A stretch of DNA of 14,061 nt, from positions 1 through 14,061 of the forward strand of contig CAZUTO010000036.1 of assembly GCA_964623085.1 (NCBI GenBank). The letters are read 5' to 3'. The translations under genes and the position numbers were made by a program. Under the pieces are notes generated by a model. It saw only the letters and a list, made by a program, of their open reading frames with translations. It did not search any database and was not told where the DNA came from. Below, one piece after another: positions 1 to 6,991 of the stretch (within the stretch, counting starts at the first letter, position 1; the number at the start of each line of letters is the position of its first letter). Source of the stretch: CAZUTO01 sp964623085. GTDB taxonomy: Bacteria; Pseudomonadota; Gammaproteobacteria; Pseudomonadales; GM7GCV1.

Positions 1-524
1 CCGCCACCCCATACCCAGTGAGTCACAGGTGCATAAACGAGAATCAACCAAAGGCAGCTAAAGAGCAACATGGAAGCGAAGCGCATTCTTTCTGCAAAAG
101 CACCAACGATAAGTGCGGGCGTAATCACCGCGAACGTCATTTGAAACATCACAAAAACAGAGAGTGGAATATCGCCAGACAATGTGTCTTCAGCGACGCC
201 TGCGAGAAATACTTGCGACAAACCGCCAATAAAGGCGTTGGCACTGCCGCCATCTGTGAATGCCAAGCTGTATCCTACGAGTAACCACAATATGGACATG
301 GCGCAGGTGATCGCAAAACATTGCATCAACACAGATAGAACGTTTTTGGATCTGACGAGTCCACTATAGAACAAAGATAGTCCCGGAATGGTCATAAAAA
401 GAACCAGCGCGGTAGACGTCAGAATCCACGCCGTGTTCGCGCCATTTAGTTCATCTGCAAGTGCTAGGTTAGGAGCCAAGGCGAATGCTAGGCTAAATAA
501 AATCGCTATTAGGCGAATGGACAT
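1..524 (-). CDS. amtB: Ammonium channel/transporter AmtB, N-terminal part (cut by window edge)
   Basis: Inner-membrane channel that conducts ammonium/ammonia into the cell for nitrogen assimilation. The first 174 residues are present and the gene runs off base 1. Residues 1-23 look like a cleavable signal peptide (hydrophobic core, then ALA|DE), as in proteobacterial AmtB. Membrane segments follow, with the family hallmarks PGLSLFYSGLVRSKN (47-61), the phenylalanine gate pattern FQMTF (127-131), IVGAFAERMRF (139-149) and the first of the twin pore histidines at H169 in THWVWGG. The ATG at 524 follows a good ribosome site, GGGGAGT at 535-529 on the minus strand. In many proteobacteria amtB follows glnK; here its upstream neighbour is instead a divergent SPOR lipoprotein gene. 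I saw no clear sigma-54 promoter (GG-N10-GC) in the 136-base gap. The second half, with the second pore histidine and the GlnK-contacting C-terminus, is outside the window. Family assignment is secure. Confidence 0.95.
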   Translation of the reverse strand, partial: MSIRLIAILFSLAFALAPNLALADELNGANTAWILTSTALVLFMTIPGLSLFYSGLVRSKNVLSVLMQCFAITCAMSILWLLVGYSLAFTDGGSANAFIGGLSQVFLAGVAEDTLSGDIPLSVFVMFQMTFAVITPALIVGAFAERMRFASMLLFSCLWLILVYAPVTHWVWGG

Positions 525-598
525 GATTACTCCCCGTGGTAGTGCGTCAAAATATTGTTCGGACTAATGCTTTGATGCCGCATGATTTTTTAATTTCG

Positions 599-630
599 AA
601 TCGCACTTAATGGGATACTTTAGTGCGATT
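599..630. repeat. Inverted repeat between divergent amtB and SPOR lipoprotein genes
   Basis: The arms AATCGCACT (599-607) and AGTGCGATT (622-630) are perfect 9-base complements; after one mismatch two more pairs (AA/TT) are possible, leaving a short loop of about 8 bases. There is no T-run on either side and no upstream gene reading into it, so it does not look like a terminator. The loop contains TGGGATACT (611-619), which resembles an extended -10 promoter element (TGn followed by GATACT) pointing toward the gene at 661. The repeat could therefore be an operator for one or both divergent genes. The symmetry is seen directly; the operator role is inference. Confidence 0.4.
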
Positions 631-660
631 GGCTGAAAAGATGACTCAAATAGGTGCTTA

Positions 661-1248
661 GTGTCAAATTTATTAAAAAGTTGGAAGCTTTTGGTGCGCA
701 GAGAAAGGTTTTCGCAAACGATATGGCATTGCTTTGGTGCGCTCTTAATCAGCCTGCTTTTGTCCTGCAGTTCTCAAGCTACAAAGTTAGCGCAACCCGA
801 TCATGAAAGCGCCCAAGGCATTAGTACTTCCTCGGTTGGTCGAATCTCAGAAACAGAGCAAGGCGAAAGAGGTGACTTATCTGAACAAGGTTCTTTGCAA
901 GTAGAACCGATAGAACCTCCGGCTTCAGAATTATCTGCTCGTCCCGCTATCCTTTTAGATCGTAGTTATACCCTTCAAATAGGGATTTATGATCGCAGAG
1001 AAGAAGCCAATTCAATCGTGGCAAAACATCAACTCAATGCCGAAGAGGCAGGCATCGCCATCGTGACAATCGAAGGTAGCCAAAAATACTTACTTGCCTA
1101 CGGTATTTATGGGGACAAAAGCACCGCTCAAATAGAAGCACAGAAGATAGAAACTCAGATTGAGGCTGCGGTAGAAATCGTACTTTTGGAAGAGATCGAA
1201 GCCATGTCTGAGATTGTCGACAAAGCGCCTGCTGTGCGCGCCTTTTAG
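661..1248 (+). CDS. SPOR-domain outer-envelope lipoprotein
   Basis: A 195-residue probable lipoprotein. Residues 1-35 carry basic residues, then a hydrophobic stretch (FGALLISLLL), ending in the lipobox LLSC with the lipidated cysteine at C36. Residues 37-100 are a low-complexity, mostly acidic linker rich in Ser, Glu and Pro. Residues 102-175 form a SPOR domain: it starts with SYTLQIGIYDRREEA, has the central LLAYGIYGDKSTA motif and ends in VEIVLLEE. SPOR domains bind glycan strands stripped of stem peptides, mostly at division sites, so a role in cell-wall remodelling or division is likely. The GTG start at 661 has AGGTG at 652-656 four bases upstream, and an in-frame stop at 634-636 rules out a longer form. 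A GTG at 694 would give a shorter signal peptide and is possible. It is smaller than the classical SPOR proteins FtsN, DamX, DedD and RlpA, and I cannot name it more precisely. Confidence 0.82.
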   Translation: MSNLLKSWKLLVRRERFSQTIWHCFGALLISLLLSCSSQATKLAQPDHESAQGISTSSVGRISETEQGERGDLSEQGSLQVEPIEPPASELSARPAILLDRSYTLQIGIYDRREEANSIVAKHQLNAEEAGIAIVTIEGSQKYLLAYGIYGDKSTAQIEAQKIETQIEAAVEIVLLEEIEAMSEIVDKAPAVRAF

Positions 1249-1337
1249 CCAGCCATTAACTAGCCACTTAATAAGTATTTGCAGAAAATTACATTTTTCG
1301 AGGATATGATCTAATCATTACAAGCAAGAGCCATATA

Positions 1338-1670
1338 ATGAAGTCTCCAAGAGTATTGAGTGTGTGTTCTGCAGCTTTATTGGCACTGATGGTGATTGCA
1401 TGTGCATCACCGACTATCTCGGATAGATACGAATTCGAAAACGTGGTTTCTGAAGATTCGAGCAAACGGTTCACCTATGGGTTTTCTACGCGAGAGTCCG
1501 GCCGCAATAGGCCACGTTCGGCAAGTGTTGAAGATATGAAAAAAGAGCTTGGCGAATATATGGCGATATCCGAATACTGTATTGAAGGCTATTTCATATA
1601 TGATGAATCCTTCGATGGCACAGAATACCTTCTTCACGGCGAATGTCAGGAGTCAAAAAACAATGAGTGA
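1338..1670 (+). CDS. Small lipoprotein of unknown function, coupled to cpxR
   Basis: A 110-residue protein I do not recognise. It starts with a clear lipoprotein signal peptide: two basic residues, a hydrophobic core and the lipobox VIAC with C22 as the lipidated cysteine. The residues after it (ASPTISD) do not include Asp at +2, which favours the outer membrane. The mature part is about 89 residues with only two further cysteines, C81 (SEYCIEGYF) and C103 (LHGECQE), which could form a disulfide in the periplasm. The ATG at 1338 has AAGAG at 1326-1330, seven bases upstream. Its last codons overlap the cpxR start by eight bases, and the cpxR ribosome site lies inside it, so the two are very likely translated together. 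This makes it a candidate envelope partner of the Cpx system, in the way E. coli NlpE is an outer-membrane lipoprotein that activates Cpx. It shows no visible similarity to NlpE or CpxP, so that role is inference. Confidence 0.8.
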   Translation: MKSPRVLSVCSAALLALMVIACASPTISDRYEFENVVSEDSSKRFTYGFSTRESGRNRPRSASVEDMKKELGEYMAISEYCIEGYFIYDESFDGTEYLLHGECQESKNNE

Positions 1671-2355
1671 ACCTACTGCAAGAGTATTGTTAGTCGATGA
1701 CGATACCGCGTTGACCGAATTGTTGAGCGAGTATTTGACCGAGGCAGGGTTGAGCGTTCACACAGCGCCAGGTGGTGATGAAGCATTGACGTTGCTCGAG
1801 ACAGAAGAAGTCGATTTGGCAGTTCTAGATGTAATGATGCCCGGCATGTCTGGCTTGGAATTATTGCCGTTGATTCGCCGTCGCTGGCCGATCCCTATCG
1901 TCATGCTGACGGGCAGGGGTGAAGATATCGATCGTATCCTTGGTTTAGAAATGGGAGCGGACGATTATTTGGCCAAGCCGGCCAATCCTCGTGAGCTGTT
2001 AGCGCGCATTCGCGCAGTTTTGCGGCGTGCCGCACCTGCCGTTGGTGAAAGTGCTACCGAAATTGAGTTAGGCGAGGTCAGTTTAAATCGTAACTCAAGA
2101 ACGGTTGTCGCAGCAGGTGAAAAACTGGCACTTACCACGGCTGAGTTTGATGTGTTGGCTGTGCTGATGGCGTCGGCGGGCACGGCAGTGAGCAGAGACA
2201 CACTGACTGAAGAAGTTTTGCACCGAGAATTATCGCCCTATGATCGCAGCATTGATGTGCACGTAAGTCGCGTGAGAAATGCATTGAAACAAGTGTTGCC
2301 AGATGCTGAGCTAATTGTGACCATTCGTGGTGTGGGGTATCAGTATGTTCGTTAG
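1663..2355 (+). CDS. cpxR: CpxR-type envelope-stress response regulator (OmpR family)
   Basis: A 230-residue two-component DNA-binding regulator. Residues 1-120 are a receiver domain with the acidic pocket VDDD (11-14), phosphoacceptor D56 in AVLDVMMPG, switch threonine T83 (VMLTGRG) and K105 (LAKP). Residues 135-230 are an OmpR/PhoB winged helix (LTTAEFDVL through TIRGVGYQYV). The stretch EVLHRELSPYDRSIDVHVSR is particularly CpxR-like, matching the E. coli pattern LTPFDRAIDMHIS. The ATG at 1663 is preceded by AGGAG (1648-1652) and gives MSEPTARVLLVDDD; a longer frame reaching back to 1549 would add residues with no family counterpart. It overlaps the lipoprotein gene by eight bases and is followed 33 bases later by its kinase. 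In the known system CpxR activates genes for envelope protein folding and degradation. I found no convincing GTAAA-N5-GTAAA box in the 89 bases before the operon, so autoregulation is not supported by the sequence. Confidence 0.9.
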   Translation: MSEPTARVLLVDDDTALTELLSEYLTEAGLSVHTAPGGDEALTLLETEEVDLAVLDVMMPGMSGLELLPLIRRRWPIPIVMLTGRGEDIDRILGLEMGADDYLAKPANPRELLARIRAVLRRAAPAVGESATEIELGEVSLNRNSRTVVAAGEKLALTTAEFDVLAVLMASAGTAVSRDTLTEEVLHRELSPYDRSIDVHVSRVRNALKQVLPDAELIVTIRGVGYQYVR

Positions 2356-2388
2356 ATATGGTGTCTAAACTATTTGGGCTAGCCGCTG

Positions 2389-3690
2389 ATGTTTAGTTTT
2401 CGTTCGCTTTTCTGGAAAATTTTTGTCGCGACTTTTGTATCGACAACCTGCGTGCTGCTCGCGGGATATGGTTTTCTGCGAGTGGAGTTTAGCGAACAAT
2501 TTGACCAGATGCGTCAAAGCGAATCTTTTCAACAACTGACCGACTACGTTATATCGCGCTACGAAGCTGGCTTTGATACCACGGATCAACGACCGCTTAG
2601 TCGCGAGCAGCGAAGACGTTTCCCTCCCATTCGAATTAAAGACACAACGACGCAGGAATATATTCTCGGTGGTGTGCGCGGTGATGACCTTGGCGGTGTG
2701 CGTTGGGTAGGTTGGGATTTTATATCGGACTCCGGTTCCCCCTATAGAGTGCAGGTAGATGTGTCTGAAATGGCGCAAGTGCGAGCCCCGGATCTGGATA
2801 TTCATCAATACGTTATTGGCGTCGGCATTATTGCGCTCTTTAGCTGGGTCTTAACCTTTATGATTACGCGGCCCATCAAGCTGCTTCAATCGCATGTGAT
2901 TGAACTGGGCGGCGGTCACCTCAATGTTGAAATGGAGTCTTCGATCCTGGCGCGCAGAGATGAGATTGGTGATTTAGCGGTTGAGATCGATCAAATGTCA
3001 TCCCGTATTCGCGGTCTCATTGATTCCAAACAGAGCCTCTTATACGACGTATCTCATGAGTTGAGAGCGCCGCTAGCTCGCTTACGTGCAGCTAATGAAA
3101 TAGCGCGAGTACGAGTCGAAAAAACCGGCGACTCAACCGATATTTTGGATCGATTTGATCGAGAAATAGAATCTCTCAGTCAGCTGATTACAGAGCTAAT
3201 GGACTATGCGAAAAATGACAAATCTGTCTTGCCGATGGAGACCGTTAGCGTCGCTGACATGGTCACGAATATTGTCGGTGATCAGAGTTTTGCTAGTGGT
3301 GAGCAGCGTTTGGATTTGAAGTCTCGGGTAGCGGATAACCCCATTGAAATGCGCCCTGCATTGCTGGAACGGGCGCTAAAGAATATTCTGGAAAACGCTC
3401 TCAAGTATTCCCCTGAAGATTCAAAAGTGTTTGTCGAGCTTACGGAAGATACTGATCGTTACCGAATCACAGTGCAGGATTGCGGCGATGGTATTCCGGA
3501 AGATCAGCTCGAAAAAGTCACTCAGCCTTTTACGCGACTGCACGGCGAGAATATCGAAGGGGTAGGCTTGGGCCTCAGTATCGCCATTCGAGCAATGGAT
3601 GACTTGGGCGGCGAACTGCGCCTTTCCAACGCCGCTAAAGGCGGTTTGCTCGCCGAGCTAGCATTCCCTAAACATCAGGCCGCCGGCTAA
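2389..3690 (+). CDS. cpxA: CpxA-type sensor histidine kinase
   Basis: A 433-residue inner-membrane sensor kinase. A first membrane helix lies at about residues 9-29, a periplasmic sensor region at 30-140, and a second helix at about 141-159. Then come HAMP (RPIKLL from 161, DEIGDLA at 191) and the dimerisation/phosphotransfer helix with H223 in YDVSHELRAPLARL. The ATPase domain has the N box ILENALKYSP (N336), the D box VQDCGDGIP (362-370), an F box QPFTRL and a G box GVGLGLSIA (391-399). The H box and overall layout resemble E. coli CpxA (457 residues); this protein is slightly shorter. The periplasmic part has an unusually basic patch (SREQRRRFPPIR, 71-82). The ATG at 2389 has no strong Shine-Dalgarno; it lies 33 bases after cpxR, so same-transcript expression is likely. 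The CpxA assignment rests on the pairing with a CpxR-like regulator as much as on the kinase itself. Confidence 0.86.
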   Translation: MFSFRSLFWKIFVATFVSTTCVLLAGYGFLRVEFSEQFDQMRQSESFQQLTDYVISRYEAGFDTTDQRPLSREQRRRFPPIRIKDTTTQEYILGGVRGDDLGGVRWVGWDFISDSGSPYRVQVDVSEMAQVRAPDLDIHQYVIGVGIIALFSWVLTFMITRPIKLLQSHVIELGGGHLNVEMESSILARRDEIGDLAVEIDQMSSRIRGLIDSKQSLLYDVSHELRAPLARLRAANEIARVRVEKTGDSTDILDRFDREIESLSQLITELMDYAKNDKSVLPMETVSVADMVTNIVGDQSFASGEQRLDLKSRVADNPIEMRPALLERALKNILENALKYSPEDSKVFVELTEDTDRYRITVQDCGDGIPEDQLEKVTQPFTRLHGENIEGVGLGLSIAIRAMDDLGGELRLSNAAKGGLLAELAFPKHQAAG

Positions 3691-3723
3691 ACTATACTAA
3701 ACATTAGCCTCGCTGTATTTCTG

Positions 3724-5382
3724 TTATATCTTTCTGTAGCGAGACCGTTTGGGTTGCGCAGCATCCCCTTTTCGTTTGATCAAGTCTTCGTGGTATTCGG
3801 TGTAGTTACCATCAAAAAACTCAACTGAGCCATCATCTTCGTAGGCCAGAATATGCGTCGCGATGCGATCAAGGAACCAGCGATCATGCGAGATCACCAT
3901 GGCGCAGCCAGGGAACGATAAGAGCGCCTCTTCCAGCGCGCGCAGGGTTTCCACATCAAGATCATTTGAAGGTTCATCCAGCAACAGCACGTTAGCCCCT
4001 TGCTTCAACGTATTGGCTAAGTGCAAACGACCGCGTTCACCACCAGATAGATCGCCAACGCGTTTCTGTTGATCGGAACCCTTAAAGTTGAAACGGCCAA
4101 TGTATGCTCGCGAGCTAACCTCGTAGTTACCGATCTGAATCATATCTTGCCCGCCGGACACGGCTTCCCAAACGGTCTTGTCATTTTCTAGGTTCTCTCG
4201 GCTTTGTTCTACAAAGGCAATTTTCGCGGTTTCGCCAAGACGCACCTCACCGGAATCCGGTTTTTCCTCTCCTGCAATTAGTTTAAAGAGTGTGGATTTA
4301 CCGGCGCCGTTTGCACCGATGATGCCGACAATAGCGCCGGGTGGAACACTGAAGCTGAGGCCTTCAAAAAGGACTCGGTCGTCAAATTTTTTCGAAGCGT
4401 TGTTAAACTCAATCACCAGATCCCCTAAGCGTGGCCCGGGTGGAATGTAGATTTCATTCGTTTCATTACGCTTCTGGAACTCTTGTGAGTTGAGTTCTTC
4501 AAACCGCGCGAGACGCGCTTTGTTTTTCGAGTGCCGGCCTTTTGGGTTAGATCTCACCCACTCTAATTCCTGCTTAATTGCCTTATGGCGCGCAGCTTCG
4601 GCGCGCTCTTCATGCTCTAGTCGCGCTTCTTTCTGCTCCAGCCAAGTGGTGTAATTACCTTCATAAGGAATACCGTGCCCGCGGTCGAGTTCTAGAATCC
4701 AGCCGGCAACATTATCGAGAAAATAGCGATCGTGCGTCACTGCCACAACAGTGCCACTAAAGTTTGCCAGAAACTGCTCTAGCCAAAAGACCGATTCGGC
4801 GTCGAGGTGGTTGGTGGGTTCATCGAGCAGCAGCATATCTGGTCGAGAAAGAAGCAGCTTACAAAGCGCCACTCGGCGCTTTTCACCGCCACTTAGTGTG
4901 CTGACTTTGGCATCCCAGGGTGGCAGTCGCAATGAGTCGGCGGCGCGCTCAAGAGTATTATCCAAGTTATGTGCATCCCAAGCCTGAATAATCGATTCCT
5001 GCTTCTCTTGCTGCTTTGCTAACGCATCGAAATCAGCATCGGGCTCTGCGTAATCCGCGTAAACTTTTTCTAGCGCCTTCAGTGCATCAAGTGGTTCTTT
5101 TAAGCCGTCTTCTACATTCTCGCGAACACTTCGGCTTTCGTCGAGCTCAGGCTCCTGCGCAAGATACCCAATGTTGATATCCGGCATGGGCCTTGCTTCG
5201 CCCTGAATATCCGTATCCAGCCCGGCCATAATCTTTAATAGGCTAGATTTGCCAGAGCCATTCAAACCCAGCACGCCAATTTTCGCTCCCGGGAAAAAAG
5301 ACAGGGAAATGTCTTTCAAGATTTCCTTTTTTGGGGGAACAATCTTGCCGACGCGATTCATTGTGTAGACGTACTGAGCCAT
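3724..5382 (-). CDS. ettA: Energy-dependent translational throttle protein EttA (ABC-F ATPase)
   Basis: A 552-residue soluble ABC-F protein that binds the ribosomal E site and gates the first steps of elongation according to the ATP/ADP ratio. It matches E. coli EttA (about 555 residues) from its start (MAQYVYTMNRVGK) to its basic tail (KRSRYRKI). ATPase domain 1 has Walker A GLNGSGKSS (39-47), signature LSGGEKRR (163-170) and Walker B LLLDEPTNHLD with catalytic E188. The EttA arm insertion is present in domain 1, and the linker (P-site tRNA interaction motif) contains ELEWVRSNPKGRHSKNKAR (272-290). Domain 2 has Walker A GANGAGKST (356-364), signature LSGGERGR (445-452) and E470 in LLLDEPSNDLD, where Ser replaces the usual Thr. 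It is convergent with cpxA (33 bases between stops) and divergent from glyA. The ribosome site is weak (the start is preceded by the palindrome GGTATACC). Assignment is very secure. Confidence 0.97.
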   Translation of the reverse strand: MAQYVYTMNRVGKIVPPKKEILKDISLSFFPGAKIGVLGLNGSGKSSLLKIMAGLDTDIQGEARPMPDINIGYLAQEPELDESRSVRENVEDGLKEPLDALKALEKVYADYAEPDADFDALAKQQEKQESIIQAWDAHNLDNTLERAADSLRLPPWDAKVSTLSGGEKRRVALCKLLLSRPDMLLLDEPTNHLDAESVFWLEQFLANFSGTVVAVTHDRYFLDNVAGWILELDRGHGIPYEGNYTTWLEQKEARLEHEERAEAARHKAIKQELEWVRSNPKGRHSKNKARLARFEELNSQEFQKRNETNEIYIPPGPRLGDLVIEFNNASKKFDDRVLFEGLSFSVPPGAIVGIIGANGAGKSTLFKLIAGEEKPDSGEVRLGETAKIAFVEQSRENLENDKTVWEAVSGGQDMIQIGNYEVSSRAYIGRFNFKGSDQQKRVGDLSGGERGRLHLANTLKQGANVLLLDEPSNDLDVETLRALEEALLSFPGCAMVISHDRWFLDRIATHILAYEDDGSVEFFDGNYTEYHEDLIKRKGDAAQPKRSRYRKI

Positions 5383-5408
5383 AGGTATACCGTTGCTGTG
5401 CGTGATCG

Positions 5409-5434
5409 AGTGCTGCTATAAATTACGCAGCACT
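5409..5434. repeat. 8-base perfect inverted repeat upstream of ettA
   Basis: Arms AGTGCTGC (5409-5416) and GCAGCACT (5427-5434) are exact complements separated by the AT-rich loop TATAAATTAC. The element lies 27 bases before the ettA start codon, so it could be a hairpin in the ettA leader or an operator. No T-run follows on either strand, so a terminator is unlikely. It is the strongest of several symmetric elements in the 5383-5654 gap. Confidence 0.4.
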
Positions 5435-5465
5435 AAAGGTTAAATCTGGGTGCGGAAACTAGCCG

Positions 5466-5498
5466 ATCTATAAACGCGATGCAATCCTATTTATAGAT
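5466..5498. repeat. 9-base AT-rich inverted repeat in the ettA-glyA gap
   Basis: Arms ATCTATAAA (5466-5474) and TTTATAGAT (5490-5498) are exact complements with a 15-base spacer. The two arms also contain TATAAA/TATAGA, which look like -10 hexamers, so the symmetry may reflect back-to-back promoters or an operator rather than an RNA hairpin. A weaker pair, CTCGC (5507-5511) and GCGAG (5519-5523), follows. Confidence 0.3.
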
Positions 5499-5589
5499 AA
5501 ATAAGTCTCGCCACTAGCGCGAGGGTAGCTGTACAAAATGTGATCATTTTTTCTATCCTTTCAGTCTCGGATTTCAGGGTTTCATAATG

Positions 5590-5602
5590 TACAATGCCGC
5601 GC
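5590..5602 (+). promoter_or_regulatory. Candidate glyA -10 element with GC-rich discriminator
   Basis: TACAAT (5590-5595) matches the -10 consensus at five of six positions and is followed directly by the GC-rich stretch GCCGCGC. No good -35 hexamer lies 16-18 bases upstream, so this is a weak prediction. CATAAT at 5583-5588 overlaps it as an alternative -10. If TACAAT is used, the glyA leader would be about 50 bases and would contain a small hairpin (ATCCT 5609-5613 with AGGAT 5618-5622). Confidence 0.3.
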
Positions 5603-5654
5603 TTTCTGATCCTCCTCAGGATGTGATCTCGGCTCCGCTTACAGGTTTCCGTAA

Positions 5655-6917
5655 ATGTTTGATAAATCCGTATCTATCGAAAGTTTTGACCCCGAAATTG
5701 CCAAGGCTATTGCCCAAGAATCAACTCGCCAAGAAGAGCATATCGAACTGATTGCTTCCGAGAACTATTGCAGCCCTGCTGTTATGGAAGCGCAGGGTAG
5801 TTCGATGACAAACAAATACGCCGAGGGTTACCCCAATAAACGCTACTACGGCGGCTGTGAGTTTGTTGATAAATCCGAAGAATTAGCGATTGAACGACTC
5901 AAACGGTTATTTGGCGCGGACTATGCCAATGTGCAACCGCATTCCGGTTCGCAAGCAAACTCGGCTGTTTACCAAGCCTTGTGCCAGCCCGGCGACACTG
6001 TGTTGGGCATGAGTTTGGCTGACGGTGGGCATCTAACTCACGGTGCTAAGCCCAATTTCTCTGGGAAAACCTATAACCCCGTTCAATATGGGTTGAACTA
6101 CGACACCGGTGAAATCGACTATGAGCAAGTCGAAAAATTAGCGAAAGAGCACAAACCTAAGATGATCATTGCCGGATTTTCTGCTTATTCTGGCATTCTG
6201 GACTGGGAGCGCTTTAGAAAGATCGCTGATTCCGTTGGTGCCTATTTGTTGGTGGATATGGCTCATGTTGCGGGTCTTGTCGCGGCGGGTGAATACCCTA
6301 ACCCCGTTCCTTATGCAGATGTGGTCACATCCACTACCCATAAGACATTGCGAGGCCCGCGCGGTGGCATCATTATCGCCAAGGCCAATGAAGAACTAGA
6401 GAAGAAGTTCAATTCAGCCGTCTTTCCTGGTGGGCAGGGCGGCCCGCTCTGTCATGTGATTGCAGCTAAAGCGGTGGCCTTTAAAGAAGCCTTAGAGCCT
6501 GAGTTTAAAACTTACCAACAGCAAGTAGTGAAAAACGCGCAAGCTATGGCTGAGGCATTTATTCAACGCGGTGTTGATATTGTCTCCGGCGGCACGCAGA
6601 ACCACCTGATGTTGGTTAGCCTCATTGGCAAGGAATATACGGGTAAAGATGCTGATGAAGCGCTCGGCAATGCGTATATCACAGTCAACAAAAACGCCGT
6701 ACCTAATGATCCAAGATCGCCTTTTATAACCTCCGGCTTGCGTATTGGAACACCGGCAATCACCACGCGCGGTTTTAAAGAAGCCGATGCCGTTCAGCTA
6801 ACAAATTGGATTTGCGATGTTCTGGACAGCCTTGAAAAAGGCACCTCCGAAGAGGTTGTGCCAGAAGTCAAAGCGAAGGTGTTAGATATCTGTGCCAAAT
6901 ACCCAGTGTATGGTTAA
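5655..6917 (+). CDS. glyA: Serine hydroxymethyltransferase
   Basis: Cytoplasmic PLP enzyme that interconverts serine plus tetrahydrofolate with glycine plus 5,10-methylene-tetrahydrofolate, the main source of one-carbon units. At 420 residues it is the normal length (E. coli 417). The PLP lysine is K230 in TSTTHKTLRGPRGG, and D201 and H204 (LVDMAHVAGL) contact the cofactor. The signature ELIASENYCSPAV (31-43), YAEGYPNKRYYGG (55-67) and the N-terminal region are all intact. The start is well fixed: an in-frame TAA at 5652-5654 immediately precedes the ATG. The Shine-Dalgarno is poor (CAGG at 5642-5645, nine bases upstream). It is divergent from ettA, and a strong terminator follows 15 bases after its stop, so it is probably a single-gene transcript. 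I saw no recognisable PurR box. Confidence 0.98.
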   Translation: MFDKSVSIESFDPEIAKAIAQESTRQEEHIELIASENYCSPAVMEAQGSSMTNKYAEGYPNKRYYGGCEFVDKSEELAIERLKRLFGADYANVQPHSGSQANSAVYQALCQPGDTVLGMSLADGGHLTHGAKPNFSGKTYNPVQYGLNYDTGEIDYEQVEKLAKEHKPKMIIAGFSAYSGILDWERFRKIADSVGAYLLVDMAHVAGLVAAGEYPNPVPYADVVTSTTHKTLRGPRGGIIIAKANEELEKKFNSAVFPGGQGGPLCHVIAAKAVAFKEALEPEFKTYQQQVVKNAQAMAEAFIQRGVDIVSGGTQNHLMLVSLIGKEYTGKDADEALGNAYITVNKNAVPNDPRSPFITSGLRIGTPAITTRGFKEADAVQLTNWICDVLDSLEKGTSEEVVPEVKAKVLDICAKYPVYG

Positions 6918-6932
6918 CAGCAAAAGAAGAAT

Positions 6933-6961
6933 AAAAAAGGCCGCTTTAAGCGGCCTTTTTT
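6933..6961. terminator. Bidirectional intrinsic terminator between glyA and the hydrolase gene
   Basis: The core GGCCGC (6939-6944) pairs with GCGGCC (6950-6955) around the loop TTTAA. It is flanked by six A on the left (6933-6938) and six T on the right (6956-6961), which extend the stem and supply a U-run on both strands. It therefore fits as a terminator for glyA on the plus strand and for the convergent hydrolase gene, which ends at 6992, on the minus strand. Confidence 0.9.
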
Positions 6962-6991
6962 ATTTGTCATAGGGTTTGTTGCAGAAATCTG

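Noticed and set aside
525..660. Sigma-54 promoter or NtrC sites for amtB
   Set aside because: I looked for GG-N10-GC and GCAC-N7-GTGC patterns on the minus strand and found only poor matches with wrong spacing.
1249..1337. CpxR box (GTAAA-N5-GTAAA) or promoter before the lipoprotein-cpxRA unit
   Set aside because: No such direct repeat on either strand. TTGCAG (1279-1284) and TATGAT (1305-1310) resemble promoter hexamers, but the 20-base spacing is too long.
2365..2808. 147-codon open frame antisense to cpxA
   Set aside because: The plus strand codes for a clear histidine kinase here; the antisense product shows no known motif and no ribosome site, so it is a shadow frame.
3685..3709. GGCTAA/TTAGCC inverted repeat between the convergent cpxA and ettA genes, considered as a terminator
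   Set aside because: Only six pairs with a 13-base loop and no T-run on either strand; too weak to call.
5587..5748. Short frame starting at ATG 5587 (AGGG seven bases upstream) overlapping the glyA start
   Set aside because: It runs out of frame into glyA, and the likely -10 element TACAAT overlaps its start, so it would probably not be transcribed. The product has no recognisable features.
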